This document shows positions 35,082 to 44,136 of a stretch of 64,000 nt of DNA, piece by piece. The stretch spans positions 115,891,201 to 115,955,200 of the forward strand of contig CM022300.1 of the NCBI GenBank assembly GCA_011799875.1. The letters are read 5' to 3'. The notes below the pieces were generated by a model. It searched no databases. It had not been told where the DNA came from and saw only the letters and a list, made by a program, of their open reading frames with translations. The position numbers and the translations under genes were made by a program. This DNA comes from Thinopyrum elongatum (Eukaryota > Streptophyta > Magnoliopsida > Poales > Poaceae). The stretch's first letter is position 1, and each line of letters opens with the position of its first letter.

Positions 35082-36150
35082 ACTTTGGTGGATTTGCCCG
35101 ATGATCGGCAAGCCATTAAGAATAAATGGATCTTCAAGAGGAAGACGGACGCTGATGGTAGTGTTACTATCTGCAAAGCTCGAATTGTCGCAAAAAGGTT
35201 TTCGACAAGTTCAAGGTGTTGATTACGATGAGATTTTCTCACTCGTATCGATGCTTAAGTATGTCCGAATCATGTTAGCAATTGCCGCATTTTATGAAAT
35301 CTGGCAAATGGATGTCAAAACTGCATTCCTTAATGGATTTATTAAAGTAGAATTGTATATGATACAACCAGAAGGTTTTGTCAATCCTAAAGGTGCTAAC
35401 AAAGTGTGCAAGCTCCAGCGATCCATCTATGGACTGGTGCAAGCATCACGGAGTTGGAATATACGCTTTGATGAGTTGATCAAAGCATATAGTTTTATAC
35501 AGACTTGCGGTGAAGCTTGTATTTACAAGAAAGTGAGTGGGAGCACTACAGCCTTTCTAATAAGTATATGTGAATGACATATTGTTGATCGAAAATGATG
35601 TAGAAATTTCTGGATAGCATAAAAGGATACTTGAATAAGATTTTTTCAATAAAAAGACCTCGGTGAAGCTGCTTAAGTATTGAGCATCAAGATCTATAGG
35701 GATAGATCGAGACGCTTAATAGGACTTTCACAAAGCACGTACCTTGACAAAATTTTAAAGGAGTTCAAAAAGGATCAGTCAAAGAAAGAGTTCTTGCCTG
35801 TATTCAAGGTATAAAGTTGAGTAAGACTCAAAGCATGACCACGACAGAAGATAGAGAGAGATTGAAAGTCATTCCCTATGCCTCAGCCATAGGTTCTATA
35901 AAGTATGCCATGCTGTGTACCAAACCTGTTGTGTACCTTGCCATGAGTTTGTCAAGGGGGTACAATAGTGATCCAGGAGTAGATCACTAGACAGCGGTCA
36001 AAATTATTCTTAGAGGACTAAGGAAATGTTTCTCGGTTATGGAGGTGATGAAGAGTTCGTCGTAAAGAGTTACGTCGATGCAAGCTTTGACACTGATCTA
36101 GATGACTCAGTCTCAATCTAGATACATATTGAACGTGGGAGCAATTAGCT
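35065..36150 (+). pseudogene. L3b reverse transcriptase and RNase H
   Basis: 35065-35577 has KGFRQVQGVDYDE, IWQMDVKTAFLNG and QASRSWN. At 35553-35585 the active-site region is hit twice: a frameshift, and YVDD reads YVND. From 35578 to about 36150 only fragments of the connector and RNase H survive, with several stops. L2 has the intact YVDD at the same point. Confidence 0.88.
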
Positions 36151-36448
36151 AGAGTAGCTCCATTCAGAGCATTGTAGACATAGAAATTTGCAAAATACAT
36201 ACAGTTCTGAATGTGGCAGACCCGTTGACTAAACTTCTCTCACAAGCAAAACATGATCACACCTTAGTACTCTTTGGGTGTTAAGCACATAGCAATGTGA
36301 ACTAGATTATTGACTCTAGTAAACCCTTGGGGTGTTGGTCACATGGCGATGTGAACTATGGGTGTTAATCACATAAAGATGTGAACTATTGGTGTTAAAT
36401 CACATGGCGATGTGAACTAGATTATTGACTCTAGTGCAAGTGGGAGAC
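36151..36448 (+). other. L3b 3' untranslated region and polypurine tract
   Basis: Contains three to four short repeats of the type GTGTTAATCACAT..GATGTGAACTA, then the polypurine tract GTGCAAGTGGGAGAC at 36434-36448. Confidence 0.7.
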
Positions 36449-38200
36449 TGAAGGAAATATGCCCTAGAGGCAATAATAAAGTTGTTATTTATATTTCCTT
36501 ATATCATGATAAATGTTTATTATTCATGCTAGAATTGTATTAACCGGAAACTTAATACATGTGTGAATACATAGACAAAACACCGAGTCCCTAGTAAGCC
36601 TCTACTAGACTAGCTCGTTGATCAAAGATGGTTAAGTTTCCTAACCATAGACATGTGTTGTCATTTGATGAACGGGATCACATCATTAGGAAAATGATGT
36701 GATGGACAAGACCCATCCGTTAGCTTGGCATAATGATCGTTAAGTTTTATTGCTATTGCTTTCTTCATGACTTATACATATTCCTCTGACTATGAGATTA
36801 TGCAACTCCCGAATACCGGAGGAACCCCTTGTGTGCTATCAAATGTCACAATGTAAATGGTTGATTATAAAGATGCTCTACAGGTGTCTCCGAAGGTATT
36901 TGTTGGGTTGGCATAGATCAAGATTAGGATTTGTCACTCCGAGTATCGGAGAAGTATCTCTGGGCCCTCTCGGTAATGCACATCATTATAAGCCTTGCAA
37001 GCAATGTGACTAATGAGTTATTTACGGGATGATGCATTACGGAACGAGTAAAGAGACTTGCCGGTAACGAGATTGAACTAGGTATGAAGATACCGACGAT
37101 CGAATCTCGGGCAAGTAACATACCGATGACAAAGGGAATAACGTATGTTGTTATGCGGTTTGACCGATAAAGATCTTCGTAGAATATGTAGGAGCCAATA
37201 TGAGCATCCAGGTTCCACTATTGGTTATTGACCGGAGATGTGTCTCGGTCATGTCTACATAGTTCTCGAACCCGTAGGGTCCGCACGCTTAACGTTCGGT
37301 GACGATTTGTATTATGAGTTGTGTGTTTTGGTGACCGAAGTTTGTTCGGAGTCCCGGATGAGATCACGAACATGACGAGGAGTCTCGAAATGGTCGAGAG
37401 GTAAAGATTGATATATTGGAAGGTAGTATTCGGACACCGGAAGTGTTCCGGAGTGTATCGGGTACATACCGGAGTACCGGAGGGGTTACCGGAACCCCCC
37501 GGTGGAAGATATGGGCCATATGGGCCATAGGAGGGAGGCTAACTAGCCAACAAGGGGCTGGTGCGCCCCCCACAAGGGAGGAGGCCGAATTGGACTAGGG
37601 AAGGGGGTGGCGCCCCCCTTTCCTTCTCCCACTCCCTCTCCTTCCCTCTTTCCACCTCCGGAGAAAGGAAAAGTGGGGGGGGGGGGGCGAATCCTACTAG
37701 GAGTGGAGTCCTAGTAGGACTCCCCCCGATGGCGTGCCCCCTTTGGTGGCCGGCCTCCTCCTCCCCTCCTTTATATACGAGGGCAGGGGGGCACCCTAGA
37801 AGACAACAGATATTCTCTTAGCTGTGTGCGGTGCCCCCCTCCACAGTTTACTCCTCCGGTCATAGCGTCGTAGTGCTTAGGCGAAGCCCTGCGCGGATCA
37901 CATCACCATCACCACGCCGTCGTGCTGACGAAACTCCCCCTTGACCTTCTGCTGGATCAAGAGTTCGAGGAACGTCATCGAGCTGAACGTGTGCAGAACT
38001 CGGAGGTGCCGTACGTTCGGTGCTTGATCGGTTGGATCGCGAAGACGTTCGACTACATCAACCGCGTTATGCTAACGCTTCCGCTTTCAGTCTACGAGGG
38101 TATGTGGACACACTCTCCCCCTCTCGTTGCTATGCATCTCCTAGATAGATCTTGCATGAGCGTAGGAAATTTTTTAAAATTGCATGCTACGTTACCAACA
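36449..38200 (+). repeat. L3b 3' LTR
   Basis: 1752 bp, nearly identical to 29609-31358. It ends GTTACCAACA and is followed by the target-site copy acact. Confidence 0.93.
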
Positions 38201-38205
38201 ACACT

Positions 38206-39064
38206 ATATCGTCAACGAACGTTAAGCGTGCGGACCCTACGGGTTTGAGAACTATGTAGACATGACCGAGACACCTCTCCGGTCAATAACCAATAGCGGA
38301 ACCTGGATGCTCATATTGGTTCCTACATAATCTACGAAGATCTTTATCGGTCGAACCTTATGACAACATACGTAATTCCCTTTATCTGTCGGTATGTTAC
38401 TTGCCCGAGATTCGATCGTCAGTATCTTCATACCTAGTTCAATCTCGTTACTGGCAAGTCTCTTTACTCGTTCCATAATACATCATCTCGTAACTAACTC
38501 CTTAGTCACTTTGCTTGCAAGCTTCTTGTGATGTGTATTACCGAGAGGGCCCAGAGATACCTCTCCGTTACACGGAGTGACAAATCCTAATCTCGATCCA
38601 TGCCAACTCAAAAAACACCTTCAGAGATACCTATAGAGCATCTTTATGATCACCCAGTTACGTTGTGACGTTTGATAGCACACAAGGTATTCCTCCGGTA
38701 TCCGGGAGTTGCATGATCTCATAGTCTAAGGAATATGTATTTGACATTAAGAAAGCAATAGCAATAAATTGAACGATCATATGCTAAGCTAACGGATGGG
38801 TCTTTTCCATCACATCATTCTCCTAATGATGTGATGCCGTTATCCAATGACAACTCATGTCTATGGTTGGGAAACCTTAACCATCTTTGATCAAAGAGCT
38901 AGTCTAGTAGAGGTTCACTAGGGACACGGTATTTGTTTATGTATCCACACATGTATTTAAGTTTCCGGTCAATGAAATTTTAGCATGAATAATAAATCTT
39001 TATGATGATTAAGGAAATATAATAATAACCATTTTATTATTGCCTCTAGGGCATTTTTCCATCA
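38206..39064 (-). repeat. L2 5' LTR, part 2
   Basis: Continues 28703-29608 after L3b, without loss, to the terminal CCATCA at 39064. Confidence 0.92.
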
Positions 39065-39069
39065 AGATA

Positions 39070-40453
39070 TAGGTTTTGTAAGAAGAATAATAAAAACAGG
39101 AAGGTAGCAAGTAACAAAAGTGAGCACAAATGGTATTCCAATGCTTGAAAATAAGGCCTAGGGTTCATACTTTCACTAGTGCAATCTCTCAACATTGCTA
39201 ATATAATTGGATCATATAACAATCCTTCAACTTGCGATGAAGAATCACTCCAAAGTTCTTATCTAGCGGAGAACATAAGAAGAAATTGTTGTAGGTAGCA
39301 AACCACCTCAAAGTTATCCTTTCCGATCAATCTATTGAGCCGTCCCTATAAGTGTCACAAACAGCCCTAGGGTTCGTACTAAAATAACACCAATTGAAAA
39401 CACATCAATCAACCCTAATGTCACCTAGATACTCCAATGTCACCACAAGTATCCGTGGGTCAATTATACGATATGCATCAAACAACTTCAAATTCATAAT
39501 ATTCAATCCAACACAAAGAACTTCAAAAAGTGCCCCAAGATTTCTACCAGAGAAACAAGGACGAAAATGTGCATCAACCCCTATGCATAGATTATCCCAA
39601 TGTCACCTCCAGAATCCGCGAGTTGTTTGCCAAAACATACATCAAATGAATCAATATAATACCCCATTGTCACCACGGGTATTCATATGCAAGACATACA
39701 TCAAGTGTTCTCAAATACGTAAAAGTATTCAATCCGATAATAACAAAATCTCAAAGGTAAAACTCAATTCGTCACAACTCACAACAAGATAGAGAGGGAG
39801 AAACACCATTTGATCCTACTATATTAACAAAGCTCGCGGTACATCAAGCTCGTGCCAAATCAAGAACACGAGAGAGAGAGAGAGAGATCAAACACATAGC
39901 TACTAGTACAAACCCTCAGCCCCGAGGGTGGACTACTCCCTCCTCATCATGGTGGCCATAGGGATGACGAAGATGGCCTCCGATGATGATTTCCCCCTCC
40001 GACAGGGTGCCGGAATGGGCTCCCGATTGAGTTTTCATGGATACAGAGGCTTGCGGCGGCGGAACTTCTCATCTAGGGTTATTTCTGGGGGTTTCTGTTT
40101 TTATAGGATTTTTTGGCGTCGGTCTCATGTCCAGATGGGCTTCGAGGGGCCCACTACCCACTAGGGCACACCGAAGGGGGGGGGGGTGGCACGCGCTGGT
40201 GCCTAGTGGCCACCTCCTTTACCTCCTGGTCCTCCCACGAAGCTTCTAGTGCCTCTTTTGTTCAAAAAAAATCATTAAAAAGTTTCGTTGCATTTGGAGA
40301 ACTTTTATTTTTGCAGAAAAACCAACATAGTAGTTGTGCTGAAAACAACGTCAGTCCAGGTTTGTTCCATTCAAATCATACCAAAACCATATAGAATTGT
40401 TGTAAACATGTCATGAATACTTCATAAATTATAGATATGTTGGAGACGTATCA
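39070..40453 (-). repeat. L1 5' LTR, part 2
   Basis: Continues 10912-11184 after L2 and ends GACGTATCA. It is followed by tacgg, the partner of tacag at 5873-5877. The frame 39394-39792 inside it is LTR sequence. Confidence 0.9.
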
Positions 40454-41386
40454 TACGGTCTCGGCGTCCAACCGTGTGGATGTGGTCCCTGTCGTAAGCG
40501 TAGTTGGGTGTTGCCTCGCCTGATCTGGGTGGTCACGGACGAGGGTGATAGTGGTGGCTGGGGCTTTGACAGTTGCCGGCAGTACAACGATGTGGTGGAG
40601 CTCCGAGGTTCTATGGTTGTGTTGAGGTGGCCGCATCTGTGCGGATGGTGACTGGGACAACTTGATTTGTTGGATCCGGCTTCTGCATCTTCGGCACCTA
40701 TGGTGACAACAGGTGACCACTCCAGACCGTGGTGGCGGCCTCGTTGCAGATTGCGATGGCCACCGAAAGATATTTGTGAAGGTTGCCCTCTTCACATTCG
40801 GTGGTTGCCTTGGAGTGACCTATAATCTACGGATGGAGGCTTGATACAGAGGGTATGGTTGTGCAGCGATGGTGGTCATTTTTTAGCCCAGCGCGTGTAG
40901 CTGCTCGGGTCAAAAAATAGGGGTGACGACAACACATGATTGACTTGGACGAGGTTTGGGGTGAGAACTTAAGTATGACCGAGAATGGGGTGTGTGTGTG
41001 TGTGTGTGTGTGTGCATATCTTCCTCGACTATTAACTATTAGGATAAGGGAATTGATTATTTTCAACCGACTGATCTCACATCTCGCGCCAGCCGCCTCC
41101 TACGTCTCCCACATGTCCATCATGGACCCACATCGCTCCCAAATCCTTGTCCCCTTCTTCCTTCCTTCCATGGAAAATCTTGACCACACACGAATCTCCC
41201 ATCTGCTCCCATCTTTCTCTCCTACTCCATAAGATTTGCACTCCAAGATGCAGCTCCCCAAGAGCCTTCCCGTCTCCTAGCACTCTTCCACCTCCGGCCG
41301 ACAGGCTCACCTGGTCGATGCCGTGCGGAATAGCCACCGTTGATATTGGGGTATCAGTGCTGCAGGCGAGCAACCGCTCTACACGC
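40454..41386. other. Unclassified sequence between L1 and E2
   Basis: Continuation of 5301-5877. It is GC-rich to about 40900, then mixed. It holds a (TG)12 tract at 40991-41014. The region 41030-41386 continued into 48418 before E2 inserted. Open frames such as 41077-41427 (minus) and 41147-41389 (plus) overlap each other, and the first crosses into the E2 LTR; I see no domain. Confidence 0.4.
40991..41014. repeat. (TG)12 microsatellite
   Basis: Perfect 24 bp dinucleotide run. Confidence 0.95.
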
Positions 41387-42950
41387 TGATACGTCTCCAA
41401 CGTATCTATAATTTTTGATTGTTCCATGCTATTATATTATCTGTTTTGGATGTTTTATATGCATTAATATGCTATTTTATATTATTTTTGGGACTAACTT
41501 ATTAACCTAGAGCCCAGTGCCAGTTTCTATTTTTTCCTTGTTTTTGAGTCTTATAGAAAATGAATACCAAACGGAGTCCAAACGGAATAAAACTTGCGCG
41601 ATGATTTTTCTTGGACCAGAAGACACACGTAGGACTTGGAGAGGAAGGCAGAAGAGTCCCGATGGCTCCACAAGCCCTCAGGGCGTGCCCCCTGGCTTGT
41701 GGGCCCCACGGGAGTCCTCCAACCCTAATCTTTGGCCTATGAATTCAGAAATATTCCCAAACCACCAGAAGCGTCCACCAAAATACTTTTCCGCCACCGT
41801 AACCTTCTGTTCCCGTGAGATCCCATCTTGGGGCCTTTTCTGGCATCCTGCCGAAGGGGGATTCGATCATGGAGGGCTTCTACATAAACTCTATTGCCCT
41901 TCCGATGAAGCGTGAGTAGTTTACCACAGACCTATGGGTCCATAGCTAGTAGCTAGATGGCTTCTTCTCTCTCTTTGACTCTCAATACCATGTTCTCCTC
42001 GTTGTTCTTGGAGATCTATCCGATGTAATATTCTTTTGCGGTGTGTTTGTCGAGATCCGATGAATTGTGGATTTATGATTAGTTTATCTATTAATATTAT
42101 TTGAATAATCTCTGAATTCTTATATGCATGATTTGATATCTTTGCATTTCTCTTCGAATTATCGGTTTGGTTTGGCCAACTAGATTGGTTCTTCTTGCAA
42201 TGGGAGAGGTGCTTAGTTTTGGGTTCAATCTTGCGGTGTCCTCACCCAGTGACAAAGTAGGGGTAGCGAGGCACATATTGTATTGTTGCCATCAAGGGTA
42301 ATAAGATGGGGTTTTCATCATATTGCTTGAGTTTATCCCTCTACATCATGTCATCTTACTTAAGGCGTTACTCCGTTCTTATAAACTTAATACTCTAGAT
42401 GCATGCTGGATAGCGGTCGACGTGTGGAGTAATTGTAGTAGATGCAGAATCGTTTCGGTCTACTTGACACGGATGTGATGGCTATATTCATAATCATTGC
42501 CTTGGATATCATCATAACTTTGCGCTTTTCTATCAATTGCTCGACAGTAATTTGTTCACCCACCGTATTATTTGCCTTCAAGAGAGAAGCCTGTAGTGAA
42601 ACCTATGGCCCCCGGCTCTATTTTCCATCATATATTTTCAGATCTATAAACCAAAAAACCCAAAAATACCTTGCTGCAATTTATTTACTTTTTTTTACAT
42701 TTTAGTAAGCTTTTATATCTATCTCTATCAGATCTCACCTTTGCAAGTGACCGTGAAGGGATTGACACCCCCTTTATCGCGTTGGGTGCAAGTGTTTGAT
42801 TGTTTGTGCAGGTGCATAGATTGGAGACTTGCGTGTATCTCCTACTGGATTGATACCTTGGTTCTTAACTGAGGGAAATACTTATCTCTACTTTGCTGCA
42901 TCACCCTTTCCTCTTTAAGGAAAAAACCAACGCAAGCTCAAGAAGTAGCA
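41387..42950 (+). repeat. E2 5' LTR
   Basis: 1564 bp. The LTR-internal frame at 41517-41915 recurs in the 3' LTR and is not a gene. Confidence 0.92.
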
Positions 42951-42961
42951 GGAAGAATTTC

Positions 42962-42979
42962 TGGCGCCATTACCGGGGC
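42962..42979 (+). other. E2 primer-binding site (tRNA-Asp type, variant)
   Basis: TGGCGCCATTACCGGGGC, 11 bp after the LTR. It differs from the canonical TGGCGCCGTTGCCGGGG of E3 by two transitions. Confidence 0.8.
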
Positions 42980-43227
42980 GATCTACATCAAGCCTACCAA
43001 GTACCCACCATAAACTCTCATATCTTGCATTACATTATTTGCCATTTGCCTCTCGTTTTCCTCTCCCCCACTTCTAAAATGATTTCATAAAAACACAAAA
43101 ATATTTGCCCTTTTTATTCGCCCTTCTTTCGTTCGTCCTTTCATTTGCCCTCATGTCTTACTTGGTTTGTTTGCTTGTTTGCTTGGCATAATTGTGTATT
43201 TATTGAAAAACTGTAAGCAAAGAGTTT

Positions 43228-44067
43228 ATGGATCCTCATCCACTTGCTAATCTTTTTAAGAGATCCAATTATGATGAACCTATTGCTAGTGAGTTGAGTG
43301 CACTAGACTATCTTTATGAAGTTTTGCTTGAAAGTTGTGAATCTGAAAATTGTGATGAAGTGTTAAAAGAAGAAATTTATGAAGTGATTCACGATAGCTC
43401 CTTGAATGAAAAGCATGATTACAATGATGTTATTATAAATTCTATTGATGTCAATTATGCTAATAATATGCAAAACCCTAAGCTTGGGGATGCTAATTTT
43501 GCTATGGCCACTACTTATTGTAATGATCATGATTGGGGTGATTCTTCTTATGATCTTGAAAATTTATTTAAGCCTCATGATGAGTATGTTTGCAATAATA
43601 TTGAAAGTGGGTTTGGAAGAGTGTCAAATCTAGGTAATAATGATCCCACTACTTTGGAGAATGATCAATCTTATGATTTTTTTGACAAAAGTGGGTTTGG
43701 AGAGGTTATGACTTTAGTTAATGTTAATCCCACTATTTTGGAAGAGTGTCAACTTTGCATGCATGTGGATCATGTAGAAAATATGTTATGTGATAGCTAT
43801 ATTGTTGAATTTGATTATGATCCTATATTTAATTATTATGAGAGAGGAAAATATGGTTGTACAAATTCTCATGTCACTAAATTACCTCTCGTTGTGTTGA
43901 GATTGCTATTGCTTCTTTCTTCTTCCTTGCCTATGCTAGTTTTTTCTTGCCTTGATAATTTGTTTGCTTATAAAATGCCTATGCATAGGAAGTATGCTAT
44001 AATTAAATATGTTTGTCATATGTTACATGATGCTCTCTTCGTGTTTCAATTGCTATCTTTCATGTGA
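43228..44067 (+). CDS. Conserved ORF of a non-autonomous gypsy element, 279 aa, function unknown
   Basis: I do not recognise a known domain. The protein starts MDPHPLANLFKRSNYDEP and is rich in D, E and N up to residue 210. Residues 126-144 and 154-173 are two related repeat units (SGFGRVSNL..NDPTTLE and SGFGEVMTL..NPTILEE). Residues 219-241 are a leucine/valine-rich hydrophobic stretch, a plausible membrane segment. The C-terminus is basic then hydrophobic (MPMHRKY, CHMLHDALFVFQLL). It is intact, unlike every gag/pol frame in the window. The E3 copy at 57877-58746 is also full length and differs mostly by substitutions. A diverged broken copy sits in L1. Conservation could mean selection, or only recent ancestry from an intact master. 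Confidence 0.75.
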   Translation: MDPHPLANLFKRSNYDEPIASELSALDYLYEVLLESCESENCDEVLKEEIYEVIHDSSLNEKHDYNDVIINSIDVNYANNMQNPKLGDANFAMATTYCNDHDWGDSSYDLENLFKPHDEYVCNNIESGFGRVSNLGNNDPTTLENDQSYDFFDKSGFGEVMTLVNVNPTILEECQLCMHVDHVENMLCDSYIVEFDYDPIFNYYERGKYGCTNSHVTKLPLVVLRLLLLLSSSLPMLVFSCLDNLFAYKMPMHRKYAIIKYVCHMLHDALFVFQLLSFM

Positions 44068-44105
44068 GCATCATTAAAATTATCAATGCCTAGCTAAAAG
44101 GCTTT

Positions 44106-44136
44106 AAAGAAAAGCGCTTGTTGGGAGACAACCCAA
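44106..44136 (+). other. Conserved box after the ORF (E2)
   Basis: Contains TTGTTGGGAGACAACCCA. The same 31 nt box occurs in E3 (57834-57864, minus) and L1 (9749-9779, minus), with only a few changes in a middle quartet. GTTG..CAAC could form a short stem. Confidence 0.7.

Larger units (their letters stand above)
29609..38200 (+). mobile_element. L3b: Angela/WIS/BARE1-like copia element in the L2 5' LTR, opposite orientation
   Basis: 8592 bp, with LTRs 29609-31358 and 36449-38200 starting TGAAGGAAATATGCCC and ending GTTACCAACA, and acact target-site copies. PBS, PPT and copia gene order are all present. About 13 differences over the first 600 bases of the LTR pair by eye (about 2%) make it much younger than its host L2. 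Despite this, gag and pol carry many stops and frameshifts, so the master copy may already have been defective and moved in trans. Confidence 0.94.
11185..39064 (-). mobile_element. L2: Angela/WIS/BARE1-like Ty1/copia element inserted in the L1 5' LTR
   Basis: LTRs begin TGTTGGGGAACGTTGCATGG in window orientation, a sequence typical of the Angela/WIS/BARE1 group. It is flanked by agata at 11180-11184 and 39065-39069. Without L3a and L3b it is about 8.6 kb, the full size for the family. The gene order on the minus strand is gag, protease, integrase, RT, RNase H, the copia order. Its LTRs differ at about 7% of sites over the first 320 bases by eye. Coding is interrupted by L3a and by scattered stops. 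Confidence 0.93.
5878..40453 (-). mobile_element. L1: non-autonomous Ty3/gypsy (Athila-like) LTR element, outermost member of the nest
   Basis: LTRs start TGATGTCTAC and end GACGTATCA in this orientation (element sense is minus). The left LTR is 5878-7522. The right LTR is 10912-11184 plus 39070-40453, split by L2. Flanks are tacag (5873-5877) and tacgg (40454-40458), a 5 bp target-site duplication with one mismatch. Without later insertions the element is about 6.7 kb. It has a tRNA-Asp-type PBS and one broken ORF, with no gag/pol, so it must depend on proteins from another element. The two LTRs differ at roughly 8% of sites over the first 130 bases by eye, making L1 the oldest layer. It resembles the Sabrina/WHAM/Fatima group of Triticeae. 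Confidence 0.88.

Noticed and set aside
41077..41427. 116 codon minus-strand frame that might be a gene fragment
   Set aside because: It crosses from the unclassified region into the E2 LTR and overlaps plus-strand frames of similar length; no domain seen.
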